NCBI GenBank assembly: GCA_017409825.1
Contig: JAFQRZ010000029.1
Location: 18,199 to 82,198, forward strand
Length of the DNA stretch: 64,000 nt
Reading direction: 5' to 3'
Source of the DNA: Agathobacter sp.
GTDB taxonomy: Bacteria; Bacillota; Clostridia; Lachnospirales; Lachnospiraceae
The notes beneath the pieces are model-generated. The model ran no database searches, had not been told where the DNA came from, and saw only the letters and a program-made list of their open reading frames with translations. Shown here one piece after another: positions 1 through 9,508 of the stretch (its first letter is position 1; every line of letters begins with the position of its first letter). A program made the position numbers and the translations under genes.

Positions 1-555
1 GACTTAGATACGGATGAAGATGCGTACCACAAACGTGTGCTGGGTTTTATCTCGGAGTTTTTGCTTTTGGTATGGGTGCGTGTAAATCAGTTGAAGGTTT
101 ATGAATGTAAGGTAGGTATGCTTGGAGAAAAGGCAGAAACGCGAGAATTAAAAGAGCGATTGGCGGAGTATTTCCGCGGGAAAGATATCGAAGGTGCGAT
201 GCAGTATTTTATGCAGGTAAAAACAGCCCGACCGGATGTGATGATGGAAGCATCTGACGTGACAGGAGAATTACGCCTTTGCATGCAAATTATCGTGACT
301 GCGGGAAAAGAGCAGGCTACATACGGGCGGAGTGTGTTGGATAGAGAAAATGATTTTCGCAGACTGATTGCCTTGTTTACAGAACTGAACAACGTGATAT
401 ATCGAAAGCATCATGGCGGGATGACGCTTGCAGATGAGGTTTTTTTGAAAGAAAATACGATTTCAGAGCTGGCTTTGGAAGTGGCAGAAGCGGTATATGC
501 TTCTATTGCAAGAGCCAGAGAAACATCACCGGAATTTTGGGAAAGAAGGAAATAA
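1..555 (+). CDS. C-terminal part of a DUF4422-like (putative glycosyltransferase) protein
   Basis: The reading frame is open from the first base, so this is the 3' part of a gene that starts outside the window; the GTG at 37 is internal. The first residues (YHKRVLGFISEFLL followed by VWV) resemble the end of DUF4422 domains, which occur in surface-polysaccharide genes. This is from memory of the pattern and is tentative. The remaining 130 or so residues are charged and helical with no motif I recognise. The stop lies 2 nt before the ATG of the HD gene, so the two are probably co-transcribed. Without the N-terminus no function can be assigned firmly. Confidence 0.5.
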   Translation, partial: DLDTDEDAYHKRVLGFISEFLLLVWVRVNQLKVYECKVGMLGEKAETRELKERLAEYFRGKDIEGAMQYFMQVKTARPDVMMEASDVTGELRLCMQIIVTAGKEQATYGRSVLDRENDFRRLIALFTELNNVIYRKHHGGMTLADEVFLKENTISELALEVAEAVYASIARARETSPEFWERRK

Positions 556-557
556 AT

Positions 558-1211
558 ATGTTATATGCAGAAATTCGAAAAAATGAAGAGGTGAAGGAAC
601 TTCTAAAGAAAGGGAATGCTAATTTGCGTGTGTTGGGCTTTACGGACCATTCAGAAGCACATACCACAGTTGTGGCAGATCGTGCCGCGATGATTTTGGA
701 AAAGTTTGGATATACGGCACATGAGCAGGAATTGGCACGAATTGCTGGCTATATGCATGATATTGGGAATGCAATTAATCGTAAGAATCATGCGGAATAT
801 GGTGGTTTGCTTGCAAATGATATTCTAAAAGCGTATGATTTGTCCATTGAAGATAGAATCACCATTGTTTCAGCAATTAGCAATCATGACGAGTCGACAG
901 GACGTGCGATGGATGCGATTTCGGCAGCGCTTATTATTGCGGACAAGACGGATGTACGCCGCAATCGTGTGCGGGATGAAATCAAAGACTTTGATATTCA
1001 TGATCGTGTAAATTATGCAGTTGTTGGGACGAATCTCAAGATTGATGTAGAAAACAAGGTGATTTCGCTCAATTTGCAGATTGATGAAGAATACTGCAAT
1101 ATGTATGATTACTTTGAGATTTTTCTTGGGCGTATGATGATGTGTCGTAATGCAGCAGCGATGCTCGGCGCAGAATTTAAGCTCAAAGCAAATGGAATCA
1201 AGATACTTTAG
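558..1211 (+). CDS. HD-domain phosphohydrolase
   Basis: A 217-residue cytosolic protein. The HD metal-binding pattern is visible: His31 and His35 in HSEAH, the His67-Asp68 pair in YMHDIGN, a further SNHDE around residue 110, and a later Asp in IADKTD. HD proteins are metal-dependent phosphohydrolases, often acting on nucleotides; the substrate here is unknown. ATG 558 is chosen because GAAGGAAA precedes it and the longer frame starting at 537 lies inside the upstream gene. It sits between a DUF4422-like gene and a nucleotidase/kinase fusion in one tight operon, which fits a nucleotide-handling role by inference. Confidence 0.85.
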   Translation: MLYAEIRKNEEVKELLKKGNANLRVLGFTDHSEAHTTVVADRAAMILEKFGYTAHEQELARIAGYMHDIGNAINRKNHAEYGGLLANDILKAYDLSIEDRITIVSAISNHDESTGRAMDAISAALIIADKTDVRRNRVRDEIKDFDIHDRVNYAVVGTNLKIDVENKVISLNLQIDEEYCNMYDYFEIFLGRMMMCRNAAAMLGAEFKLKANGIKIL

Positions 1212-1228
1212 AAACGAGGAAGATAGAG

Positions 1229-2290
1229 ATGTTAAGACCAAAGATTGGCTTGGATTGGGATGATGTAACTGCACCATTCAATAGTATCGCCATCAATATG
1301 GCAAATGAAAAATATCAGTATGAGAATCCACTTCGGCTGGAAGAAATTACAAGCTGGGAAAATACAGGACGAACAAGCGTAATCAAAGAATTTTATCAGT
1401 GCGAGGAGCTGTATAAACGCCAGGTCGTAACAGAAAAGACCAAGAAATGCGTTCGCAAGCTGATGGAAATCGCAGATGTATACTTTATCACAGCCGCATA
1501 TCCACAGTTTATGGGTATTCGTGCGGCACAGATTTTGGAGGCATTTCCAGAGCTACCACCTGAAAATATCATCTTGGGAAATGCGAAAAATCTCGTGCAG
1601 TTTGATATTATTTTAGATGATGCGATTCACAATGTATTGGAATCTCCAGCGACCTATCCGGTTTTGATGCGCAAGCCATGGAACTGGAAGATGACAGGAC
1701 TTTTGTCTGTGAATAATATGAGTGATTTCGTACATCTAGTGAAGCAGATTATGAATGCAGCAATGCATAGAACACAGGAAGTCAAAGTACCATCGGTACT
1801 TGCTTTGGTTGGTCCTTCTGGTTCAGGCAAGAGCCGTATTGCCAAGGAGCTTCGCACAGACGCCCGTTTCGAAAGTCCGTTGACGTATTGTACCAAGAAA
1901 TCCAAGAAGCACAACTATCTTTCGGAAGCAGAGTTTGCACAGCAGGAATTCTTTGAAAAGACCCGTTATGCAGGCATTCAGTATGGCACGAAGAAAGAGG
2001 ACATTCAGGCTGTTTTGGATCGTGGACATTTTGCAGTCATGCCACTGGATATGTGCGGGGCGATTGCGATGAAACGCCATTTCCCAACAGCGATTATTTA
2101 TATCAATAAGGATAAAGAAGCCTTGATACAGGATATCGTTGAAAGTGATTATACGACAGAAGAAAAGACACTAAGACTTCTTTCCATCGATGCAGAAAAG
2201 CGGAATCGCGAGATTTGTGACTATGTGATTGACAATACAAAGGGCTATGGTGGAGAGCAGATTTTGGAAATAATCTTTGGAGAAAAGTAG
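1229..2290 (+). CDS. Fused 5'(3')-deoxyribonucleotidase-like HAD domain and guanylate-kinase-like P-loop domain
   Basis: A 353-residue two-domain protein. Residues 1-175 look like the NT5C type HAD fold: the acidic nucleophile motif LDWDDVT at 8-14 and a later FDIILDD at 125-131. Residues 188-353 start with a Walker A loop GPSGSGKS (195-202) and continue like the guanylate kinase family, with a FFEKTRYAG segment and a C-terminal IDNTKG. Combining a nucleotide phosphatase with a nucleotide kinase in one chain is unusual; the P-loop half may transfer or sense phosphate. It follows the HD phosphohydrolase by 17 nt. Domain calls are good, the physiological reaction is unknown. Confidence 0.8.
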   Translation: MLRPKIGLDWDDVTAPFNSIAINMANEKYQYENPLRLEEITSWENTGRTSVIKEFYQCEELYKRQVVTEKTKKCVRKLMEIADVYFITAAYPQFMGIRAAQILEAFPELPPENIILGNAKNLVQFDIILDDAIHNVLESPATYPVLMRKPWNWKMTGLLSVNNMSDFVHLVKQIMNAAMHRTQEVKVPSVLALVGPSGSGKSRIAKELRTDARFESPLTYCTKKSKKHNYLSEAEFAQQEFFEKTRYAGIQYGTKKEDIQAVLDRGHFAVMPLDMCGAIAMKRHFPTAIIYINKDKEALIQDIVESDYTTEEKTLRLLSIDAEKRNREICDYVIDNTKGYGGEQILEIIFGEK

Positions 2291-2964
2291 TGAAAAACAA
2301 AAAAATTTTTATTACGGACAATGAATGGTTTGAAACAGGAGCATTGAAAAATCCCCTTTCTACTTTGGATTGTGAATTAGAAGAATATTATCCAGAATTA
2401 TTTTCTGTGAATTACGATACAAAACTTCTGGCGACGAGTCCACCTACGAAAAATGAAGAGGACTTCTATATGTATAATGGTTATAGGGAGCAATATGGAA
2501 CCTATGATTTGAGTGCTTTGGATGATAGGATTCAAGAGACTGGTGCAAAGAATATTTTACTGAATGGATTCACACAGGAACTATTTGAGTATATAGTTCC
2601 CCTTATCAAGGATACAGTTGAGATTATATATTTCTTCAAATGTCCAAAGATAGCAAATTTAAGTGTATTATCACAATTTTCAAATCTCAAATGTGTTCAT
2701 ATTTTTTATAATAATTCTTTAACAGAACTTTGGGATATGAAAGATAATACAAAGTTAAAAGTGATTTCATTTACTCATATTACAAAATTAAGTAGTATTG
2801 AAGAACTTAAGCATTCTTTTGTAAAGTATGTACATATAGACAGTGCAGATAATTATGGCCGTACGAAGCCAGCTCTGTTTGAGGTTCCTGAATTAGAAGA
2901 AATGCCACATATTCGTTATTTGTCAATTAATTTTACACGTTGTAAAATAAAAAAGAGTCGTTAG
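2290..2964 (+). CDS. Leucine-rich-repeat-like protein of unknown function
   Basis: A 224-residue protein starting at GTG 2290, whose first base overlaps the stop of the preceding kinase fusion. The middle has regularly spaced hydrophobic strands (ANLSVLSQFSNLKCVHIF and TKLKVISFTHITKLSSIEEL) suggestive of degenerate leucine-rich repeats. The end is odd: the last residues KKSR and the stop are encoded by the arm and loop of the terminator hairpin at 2949-2978, so the gene may be truncated. The region is more AT-rich than the genes before it. I do not recognise a specific family. Confidence 0.55.
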   Translation: MKNKKIFITDNEWFETGALKNPLSTLDCELEEYYPELFSVNYDTKLLATSPPTKNEEDFYMYNGYREQYGTYDLSALDDRIQETGAKNILLNGFTQELFEYIVPLIKDTVEIIYFFKCPKIANLSVLSQFSNLKCVHIFYNNSLTELWDMKDNTKLKVISFTHITKLSSIEELKHSFVKYVHIDSADNYGRTKPALFEVPELEEMPHIRYLSINFTRCKIKKSR

Positions 2965-2978
2965 TACGACTCTTTTTT
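2949..2978. terminator. Bidirectional terminator between convergent genes
   Basis: A perfect 12-bp stem (A-rich GAGTCG arm, 6-nt loop TTAGTA, CGACTC with T-run) symmetrical in both directions. The loop carries the stop codons of both converging genes: TAG of the plus gene and TAA of the minus gene overlap there. Confidence 0.85.
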
Positions 2979-3905
2979 GCATTCTGGAAGCTGTGAAAGT
3001 ATTACTGCAGCAAAAACCAAGCCGCATCCGATGAATTCTTTGGTTGAAAGCACTTCTTTTAAAATTACCCATCCCGTTAACGTAGCAAATACAGATTCCA
3101 AACTCATGATAAGTGAGGCAACTGTAGGTGCAAGATGTTTTTGACCGATAATCTGAAAGGTATATGCAACTCCGCTGGATAATATGCCTGCATAAAGAAG
3201 AGGGATAGCTGCACCGAGGATATCCTCCCACGTTGGAAGTGCATGAAATAGCATACAAACACCGGATAAAACAGCAGTAACGAAAAATTGTACCATGCTA
3301 AGTGCGATACAGTTTACCTTAGGAGCGAAATAATCTACAGCAGTAATTTGTATGGTAAAGAAAAACGCACAGAGCAAAAGATAAATATCTCCGATTTCTA
3401 AAACAAAGGTTTCGTTTTTCATGCACAGTAGGTATAAACCAATCATGGCGAGGATGACACCGCACCAGATTTGCAGTGGAAGTTTCTTTTTGAAGAAAAG
3501 TCCAAGCAGTGGAACAAGCACGATATAAAGCGTGGTAATAAAAGCCGACTTGCCTACGGTAGAGGTTTCAATCCCCATTTGCTGGAAATTGGAAGCCAGG
3601 CAAAGGGCAGTGCCACAGAGGATGCCACCGAGGAGTAAGTCCTTGGTAAATACCGATTTTAAGGCAGATGCTGGTGAAGTGTTACAATAAACATCGTTTT
3701 GAACACTGTTCACACCTTCCTTTTTTGTGCATACCTGCCATAACAAAACTGGGATTAAAGCAAACACACCGATGAAATTTCGGATGCAGTTAAAGGAAAA
3801 TGCATCCAGGTGATTGGTTCCCATACTCTGAGCCACAAAGGTAGTTCCCCAGATGAATGAGCCGATAAGTAAAAGGGTTGCCCCCTTCATTGGATTTTTA
3901 TGCAT
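2961..3905 (-). CDS. EamA/DMT-family membrane transporter
   Basis: A 314-residue, very hydrophobic protein with about ten membrane segments in two similar halves, the layout of drug/metabolite transporters with two EamA domains. Near the N-terminus is GSFIWGTTFVAQS, typical of the family, and the second half has the usual GxAYTFQIIGQKHLAPTVAS-like stretch before a conserved glutamate (SLES). Substrates of this family are diverse (amino acids, metabolites), so none is proposed. The gene stands alone, transcribed toward the terminator it shares with the preceding operon. Start at 3905 has an upstream AGAAAGAAGA ribosome binding site. Confidence 0.85.
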   Translation of the reverse strand: MHKNPMKGATLLLIGSFIWGTTFVAQSMGTNHLDAFSFNCIRNFIGVFALIPVLLWQVCTKKEGVNSVQNDVYCNTSPASALKSVFTKDLLLGGILCGTALCLASNFQQMGIETSTVGKSAFITTLYIVLVPLLGLFFKKKLPLQIWCGVILAMIGLYLLCMKNETFVLEIGDIYLLLCAFFFTIQITAVDYFAPKVNCIALSMVQFFVTAVLSGVCMLFHALPTWEDILGAAIPLLYAGILSSGVAYTFQIIGQKHLAPTVASLIMSLESVFATLTGWVILKEVLSTKEFIGCGLVFAAVILSQLPECKKESY

Positions 3906-4067
3906 AAATCATTCTTCTTTCTATATTTTAAATGAACGTTCCTATTGTATGAGATAAAGAACTTTTTTTCAAGAGAAAGTGTACAATTATAACTTGTTTT
4001 TCTAGGAAAACGGGTATAAAATTATAGGTAACTAGTAAATAAATACCAAAAAGGAGAAGTGTATATT

Positions 4068-5045
4068 ATGTTTACAAAAATGATTAACATCTTAAAAGAA
4101 AACCCAAGAAAAATCGTTTTCCCAGAAGGAAGCGATCCACGTATCTTGGAAGCATCTGCTAGATTACTTGCAGATGGCATTCTTACTCCAATCTTAGTTG
4201 GAAACAAAGAAGAAATCGAAGCAGCTGCAGCAGCTGGCAATTTCGATATCACAGGTGCAGAAATCATCGATCCAGCGAACTACGACGGATTCGAAGAAAT
4301 GGTTGATATGTACTGTGAACTTCGTAAGAAAAAAGGTGTTACACCAGAAGAAGCTCGTAAAGTTTTATCAGCTTCTAACTACTTCGGAACAATGCTTGTA
4401 AAAATGGGCAAAGCTGAAAGCTTACTTGGTGGAGCAACATACTCTACAGCTGATACAGTTCGTCCAGCATTACAGCTTATCAAAACAAAACCAGGCAACA
4501 CAATCGTATCTTCTTGCTTCATCTTGGCTCGTCCAGATGGCAATGGCGGAAATGAATTATTAGCAATGGGTGACTGTGCTATCAATTTATTCCCAACAGA
4601 TGACGAATTAGTAGAAATCGCTGGCGAAACAGCAAAATGTGCTGAAATCTTCGGTATCGATCCTAAGGTTGCATTCCTTAGCTACTCAACACTTGGCTCA
4701 GGAAAAGGCGAAGCAGTTGACAAAGTTCGTTCAGCAGCGAACAAAGCAAAAGAAAGATATCCAGAACTCGCTATCGATGGCGAATTACAGTTCGACGCAG
4801 CAGTTTCTCCAACAGTTGCTAAGACAAAATGTCCAGATAGCAAGGTAGCAGGACAGGCTAACACATTCGTATTCCCTGACATCAATGCTGGTAACATCGG
4901 TTACAAGATTGCACAGAGACTTGGTGGATTCGATGCTTATGGCCCAATTCTTTTAGGATTAAATGCACCAATCAACGACTTATCTCGTGGATGTAATGCA
5001 GAAGAAGTTTACGCAATGGCTATTATTACAGCAGCTCTTGCATAA
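4068..5045 (+). CDS. pta: Phosphate acetyltransferase
   Basis: A 325-residue protein that matches the short, catalytic-domain-only Pta form. It converts acetyl-CoA and phosphate to acetyl phosphate and CoA in fermentative acetate and ATP formation. Visible family blocks include KIVFPEGSDPRILEA near the N-terminus, LLGGATYSTADTVRPALQ, SSCFILA and AGQANTFVFPDINAGNIGYK near the C-terminus. ATG 4068 is chosen over the upstream GTG because AAAAAGGAG lies at correct spacing. Codons look strongly biased, consistent with high expression. The usual partner ackA is not in the window; the gene ends at its own terminator. Confidence 0.95.
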   Translation: MFTKMINILKENPRKIVFPEGSDPRILEASARLLADGILTPILVGNKEEIEAAAAAGNFDITGAEIIDPANYDGFEEMVDMYCELRKKKGVTPEEARKVLSASNYFGTMLVKMGKAESLLGGATYSTADTVRPALQLIKTKPGNTIVSSCFILARPDGNGGNELLAMGDCAINLFPTDDELVEIAGETAKCAEIFGIDPKVAFLSYSTLGSGKGEAVDKVRSAANKAKERYPELAIDGELQFDAAVSPTVAKTKCPDSKVAGQANTFVFPDINAGNIGYKIAQRLGGFDAYGPILLGLNAPINDLSRGCNAEEVYAMAIITAALA

Positions 5046-5082
5046 TCTGCAATATATTTTAAATCTTCATTTTTGATTCAGA

Positions 5083-5119
5083 AGCCAGTTTCTACTGTAA
5101 AGTAGAGACTGGCTTTTTT
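5083..5119 (+). terminator. Rho-independent terminator of pta
   Basis: A 14-bp perfect stem (AGCCAGTTTCTACT pairing with AGTAGAGACTGGCT) with a GTAA tetraloop and a T-run, 38 bases after the pta stop. Confidence 0.9.
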
Positions 5120-5229
5120 GCTTTTCATTTTATACAATTTTCTTTACCATGCTATGCATTGACTTTCTAAAACGAGAGGAATATACTAGCTTTTGGTGCG
5201 AAAAAATATAATAAAATACGAAAGAAGGA

Positions 5230-6588
5230 ATGAAAATGTTAGCACAAATTTTTGCCGTAGTGATTTTTATTGCGATGTTTGTACTGATCGTAACGGAAAT
5301 TGTGGAGAGACACATTGTTTCATTGGTAAGTGCTCTTCTTACCATGGTTTTGGTGTTTGGCGTAGGAATGCACAGCATGGAAGCAGTGTGGGAGACTTTA
5401 AATATTAGTAGTATTTTTTCGCCAGGGTTCTGGTATGCGGGAGCAGCATCCCATGGAAGCGCAGCCGGAATTAACTGGGAAACCATCGTATTTATCTTTG
5501 GTATGATGGTTATGGTAGAAGGCATGGCTCATGTAGGCTTCTTCCGATGGTTATGTATGCGTATTGCAAAGATGGTAAAATATCAGATTGTACCTATTTT
5601 CTTTACATTCATGATATTATCTTTTATTCTTGCCATGTTTATTGATAGTATCACGGTTATCTTGTTCTTGGCAGCAGTAACCATTGAGTTAGCAGTACTT
5701 TTGAAATTCAATCCAGTTCCAATGATTTTGGCTGAGATTTTCTGCGCGAACTTAGGTGGTTCTGCAACCATGTGTGGTGACCCACCAAACATTATTATTG
5801 GTACATCTTTGGGATATTCATTTATGGATTTCGTAATGAATACCGGTGTGATGGCATTCGTATCGTTGATTTTTGTACTTGTTTATTTCTATCTTGTGTT
5901 CAAAAAAGATTTGGTAAGCAAAGCGGAAAACATGGATTATAGTACCTTGCCAACCCCAGAATCAGCGATTACAGATAAGAATGGATTTATTATTAGCACG
6001 ATTATTTTCCTTGTGACGGTTGTATTGCTGGTGACACATGCACAGACAGGGCTTACCGTTTCCACAATTGGTACATTAGTTGCAATTGTAACATTGGTTT
6101 TTTCTGGAAAAAATGCTATAATGTTATTAAAGAAGGTAGATTACAAAACGATTGGCTTTTTCATCGGTCTTTTCGTTGTAATTGGTGGTTTGGAGCAGAC
6201 AGGAATCTTAGAAATCGTTGCAGGTTTCATCGGACAGATTAGTGGCGGAAATATCATGGTTATGATTGCTATTATTCTCTGGTTGTCAGCGATTGCAAGT
6301 GCTATCGTAGATAATATTCCATTTGCAACTACAATGATTCCTATTATCAAGGCTTTGTCAGCAACTTATGGAGTAGATTTGTCAGTACTTGCATGGACCT
6401 TAGCAATGGGAACAGATATTGGTGGTAGTGCAACTCCAATTGGTGCTTCTGCAAACGTAGTAGGTATTGCGACGGCAGCTAGAGAAGGATATATCATTAA
6501 ATGGGGACCATATCTTAAGAAAATGGTGCCAGCAACAGTTATCGTAGTTCTGATTTCAATGGTAATTATCTACATGAGATACTTATAA
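5230..6588 (+). CDS. ArsB/NhaD-superfamily ion permease
   Basis: A 452-residue membrane protein with 11-12 hydrophobic helices and the re-entrant signature of the ion transporter superfamily: IDSITVILFLAA, then NLGGSATMCGDPPNIIIG, and in the second half DNIPFATTMIP and TDIGGSATPIGASANVVG. These NPPN/GxSANV-like loops occur in ArsB arsenite exporters, NhaD sodium/proton antiporters and SLC13-like carriers. Substrate cannot be decided; no ars genes are nearby. It is followed after 15 nt by a cytidylate-kinase-like gene, then a terminator, so the two form an operon. ATG 5230 and ATG 5236 are both possible starts. Confidence 0.85.
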   Translation: MKMLAQIFAVVIFIAMFVLIVTEIVERHIVSLVSALLTMVLVFGVGMHSMEAVWETLNISSIFSPGFWYAGAASHGSAAGINWETIVFIFGMMVMVEGMAHVGFFRWLCMRIAKMVKYQIVPIFFTFMILSFILAMFIDSITVILFLAAVTIELAVLLKFNPVPMILAEIFCANLGGSATMCGDPPNIIIGTSLGYSFMDFVMNTGVMAFVSLIFVLVYFYLVFKKDLVSKAENMDYSTLPTPESAITDKNGFIISTIIFLVTVVLLVTHAQTGLTVSTIGTLVAIVTLVFSGKNAIMLLKKVDYKTIGFFIGLFVVIGGLEQTGILEIVAGFIGQISGGNIMVMIAIILWLSAIASAIVDNIPFATTMIPIIKALSATYGVDLSVLAWTLAMGTDIGGSATPIGASANVVGIATAAREGYIIKWGPYLKKMVPATVIVVLISMVIIYMRYL

Positions 6589-6603
6589 GAGGGGGAACTT
6601 TTT

Positions 6604-7200
6604 ATGGAAAAACAGTTGATTATTGCTCTCGGAAGAGAAGTTGGTAGTGGTGGTCATGAGATTGCAGAAATACTGGCGAAACACTACAATATTCCACTTC
6701 TTGATAAAAATATTTTAGAAGAAATCGCAAAACAGAAAAATGTAGACGCTGCTGCTTTGAAGGATATAGACAAAAAATTTGTATTTCCATTGATTAACAG
6801 AAATGTTCGTGGATTTAGTAGCTCTATACAGGAAAATGTTTACTTACTGCAGTTTGAGTATTTGCAGGAAAAAGCAAAAGCTGGTGAATCCTTTGTAATC
6901 GTTGGCCGTTGTGGGGAAGATGTATTAAAAGAGTATGACTCTTTAGTATCTGTTTTCGTTTTAGGCGATAAAGAAGTGAAAAAAGAGCGTATCATGCAAA
7001 AATATAACAAGAACGAGTTTATGGCGGAACGCTTGATGCGTGAAAAGGATACCGAACGTAAATGCTACCACAATAGCTTCTGTGAAGGGAAATGGGGAGA
7101 TTCCAGAAACTATGATATTTCAGTGAATAGTAGTGTGCTGGGAATTGAAGAGACCGCAGAACTCTTAATTGATTTTATTGATAAAAAAAGAAACAAATAG
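6604..7200 (+). CDS. Cytidylate kinase-like protein
   Basis: A 198-residue P-loop-type protein of the cytidylate-kinase-like family common in Clostridia. The N-terminus IIALGREVGSGGHEIAE replaces a classical Walker A lysine loop with GREVGSGG, and LLDKNILEEIAKQ and FVIVGRCGEDVL follow as in relatives. The family's true substrate is not established; it is distinct from housekeeping cytidylate kinase. It is cytosolic and lies 15 nt after the ion permease, preceded by GAGGGGGAAC as ribosome binding site. Coupling to the transporter is only inferred from operon structure. Confidence 0.8.
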   Translation: MEKQLIIALGREVGSGGHEIAEILAKHYNIPLLDKNILEEIAKQKNVDAAALKDIDKKFVFPLINRNVRGFSSSIQENVYLLQFEYLQEKAKAGESFVIVGRCGEDVLKEYDSLVSVFVLGDKEVKKERIMQKYNKNEFMAERLMREKDTERKCYHNSFCEGKWGDSRNYDISVNSSVLGIEETAELLIDFIDKKRNK

Positions 7201-7207
7201 AGTATAG

Positions 7208-7244
7208 AAAGACGGACTTCGTAAATGTACGAAGTCCGTCTTTT
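7208..7244. terminator. Strong hairpin terminator, convergent genes
   Basis: A 13-bp perfect stem (GACGGACTTCGTA/TACGAAGTCCGTC), AATG loop, flanked by AAA and TTTT. It closes the permease-kinase operon and may serve the minus-strand gene coming from the right. Confidence 0.9.
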
Positions 7245-7273
7245 ATTGAGGAAATAAATAAGTATAAAATACA

Positions 7274-7972
7274 TTAAATCTGCGCAAAGTCGATAGAGAT
7301 TTCGCCTACTCCGCCGGTTACTTTGAGGTGATTTGGGCCGCTTCCGTAGGTTATGCCGTTTCCAGATGTAAATCCATTTACGCAGAGACGTCCGATGCCT
7401 TTTGCGATAGTTGCGGAGTAATCGTCCGGGGTACCGAGAAGCTGTAAATGGATTTCTCCAACGCCTGCAGTGATGTGGGAAGCTCCAGTAAGTGCTGCTT
7501 GAATGTGTATTTCTCCAGCACCAGAGGAGATATCTAGATTATTGATATGACCAGTGTCTATATGTACTTCACCAGCGCCACTTTCGATAGAGGCATGGTT
7601 GTATACGTTTAACTCTTTTGCATGAAATTCTCCTGCGCCCATTTTAAGGGATAATGCATTGGTAGTAAGAGAATCTGCATGGATTTCACTGGCACCTGTT
7701 GTAAGTGTAATTTTTTCAAATGCATGCTGGGCAGGAACAGTGATTCGAATAACAGGAGTATAGTCCTGTTTCTTGCCGAATAGTCGGATGTTTCCTTTTC
7801 GTTTATCATGAATATAGAGACAATCGCCTTCTTCTTTGATTTCAAAATCGTTTTCTGGGATGTTTTCACAAACAGCAGAAAATGTTTCGCCGGTCGTGAA
7901 TGTCATTTCTCCATAGTTTAAATTAATATTGATTTTTTTAATTTCATTTGTGATTGAGATAAGGTCGTTCAT
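7274..7972 (-). CDS. DUF4097-type beta-strand repeat protein
   Basis: A 232-residue protein without signal peptide or membrane segment. From about residue 75 the sequence is made of short repeating beta strands with periodic GAGEIH/GAGEVH/GVGEIH motifs (residues 105-175), the pattern of DUF4097 putative adhesin-like beta solenoids. Such proteins are often found with membrane sensors in Firmicutes, but here the gene stands alone in minus orientation between two plus operons. Start at 7972 has AAGGAAA upstream. The absence of a signal peptide argues against a secreted adhesin. Function unknown. Confidence 0.75.
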   Translation of the reverse strand: MNDLISITNEIKKININLNYGEMTFTTGETFSAVCENIPENDFEIKEEGDCLYIHDKRKGNIRLFGKKQDYTPVIRITVPAQHAFEKITLTTGASEIHADSLTTNALSLKMGAGEFHAKELNVYNHASIESGAGEVHIDTGHINNLDISSGAGEIHIQAALTGASHITAGVGEIHLQLLGTPDDYSATIAKGIGRLCVNGFTSGNGITYGSGPNHLKVTGGVGEISIDFAQI

Positions 7973-8134
7973 AAGTTGTTTCCTTTCGTAACTTTGTATA
8001 TGCTTACTTTAGCAGATATTTTTGCGAAATCAATAGTTCTAGGATAAGTGGTAAATTATATGCAGTAAGAGGTTTATTTTTGGAAGGAAAAGGAGTAAAA
8101 TAATAGAATAGTTTTAGGGAGAACAAGTAGTATC

Positions 8135-9508
8135 ATGAGTAACACAACGAAGAAAAGCACTGCCCTGACTGAGGGCTCGATTCCAAAGAAAATCATAGGT
8201 TTTGCAATTCCGCTCTTTCTGGGCAATCTGTTTCAGCAAATGTACAATATGGCGGACTCCCTTATCGTAGGAAATTTCCTAGGAGATGAAGCGCTTGCAT
8301 CGGTTACCTCTACAGGAAGTTTGATTTTCCTTTTGGTAGGTTTTTTCAATGGAACGGCCATGGGAGCGGGTGTTGTTATCGGCAGATATTTTGGTGCCAA
8401 GGATTATGAAAAAGTAAAGAAAGCAGTACATACCGATGTGGCGTTCGGGCTTATTGCAGGTGTGCTGATGACGATTATTGGGGTTTGTTTTACACCGACG
8501 ATACTGAGTTGGATGGGGACGCCAGCAGATGTATTTCCGCGTTCAGTGATGTACCTGCGGGTGTATTTCTGTGGTTCATTGGCATCGATTATGTATAACA
8601 TCTGCATGGGCATTTTACATGCGATTGGAGATAGCAAGCATCCACTGTACTATTTGATTTTCTCGTCTGTTGTAAACATATTATTAGACTTGATTTTCTG
8701 TGGTGTGTTTCGATTAGGCGTAGAATTTGCAGCATTGGCTACGATTATTGCACAGTTTTTAAGTGTTGTGCTTTGTATGAGTCGATTGATGCGTGTGGAT
8801 GAGGTATACCAGATTCGAATTCGGGAGGTTCGAATGGATACACAGTTGATAAAACAGATTATTAAAATTGGGTTGCCATCGGGAATCCAGAATTCGATTA
8901 TTTCACTAGCGAATATCGTCGTACAGTCAAATATTAATGCTTTTGGTACTGCGGCGATGGCAGGTTGCGGTTCGTACAGTAAACTAGAAGGCTTTGGATT
9001 CTTACCGATTACTTGTTTTACGATGGCGCTTACGACCTTTGTCAGCCAGAATCTTGGAGCGAAAGAATATGAGCGTGTGAAAAAAGGCACCGCATTTGGC
9101 ATCGGATGTACCTTGTTCTTGGCGGAAACAGTGGGGCTTTTGATTTTTGTGCTGGCACCTCACGTCATTGGTATTTTCGGTGGCGGTGCGGAGGCGATTG
9201 CTTATGGAGTCTTACAGGCGAAAACAGTTACCCTGTTTTATTTTTTACTGGCTTTTTCCCATGCAGCGGCTGCAATTATGCGAGGTGCAGGCAAATCAAC
9301 CGTTCCGATGTATGTCATGCTGATCTCCTGGTGTTTGATTCGAATCTCATATATTACAGTTGTTGGGACGTTGTTTGACAATATCCAATTGATTTTTATG
9401 GCATATCCAATAACTTGGACTATTAGTTCGGTGATTTTTTTGGTATACTTATGTAAGGCAGATTGGATGCACAATTTTGAAAGGCAGGAATTGAAAGAAT
9501 GCGCGTAG
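8135..9508 (+). CDS. MATE-family efflux transporter
   Basis: A 457-residue protein with twelve hydrophobic segments in two homologous halves, typical of multidrug and toxic compound extrusion carriers that export organic cations by sodium or proton antiport. Family blocks include [22 protein letters not shown] at helix 1 and [14 protein letters not shown] in the second half. ATG 8135 follows AGGGAGAA. Its last 10 bases overlap ispF, which uses a ribosome binding site inside this gene, so the two are translationally coupled although functionally unrelated. A second MATE gene lies at 54405. Confidence 0.9.
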   Translation: MSNTTKKSTALTEGSIPKKIIGFAIPLFLGNLFQQMYNMADSLIVGNFLGDEALASVTSTGSLIFLLVGFFNGTAMGAGVVIGRYFGAKDYEKVKKAVHTDVAFGLIAGVLMTIIGVCFTPTILSWMGTPADVFPRSVMYLRVYFCGSLASIMYNICMGILHAIGDSKHPLYYLIFSSVVNILLDLIFCGVFRLGVEFAALATIIAQFLSVVLCMSRLMRVDEVYQIRIREVRMDTQLIKQIIKIGLPSGIQNSIISLANIVVQSNINAFGTAAMAGCGSYSKLEGFGFLPITCFTMALTTFVSQNLGAKEYERVKKGTAFGIGCTLFLAETVGLLIFVLAPHVIGIFGGGAEAIAYGVLQAKTVTLFYFLLAFSHAAAAIMRGAGKSTVPMYVMLISWCLIRISYITVVGTLFDNIQLIFMAYPITWTISSVIFLVYLCKADWMHNFERQELKECA

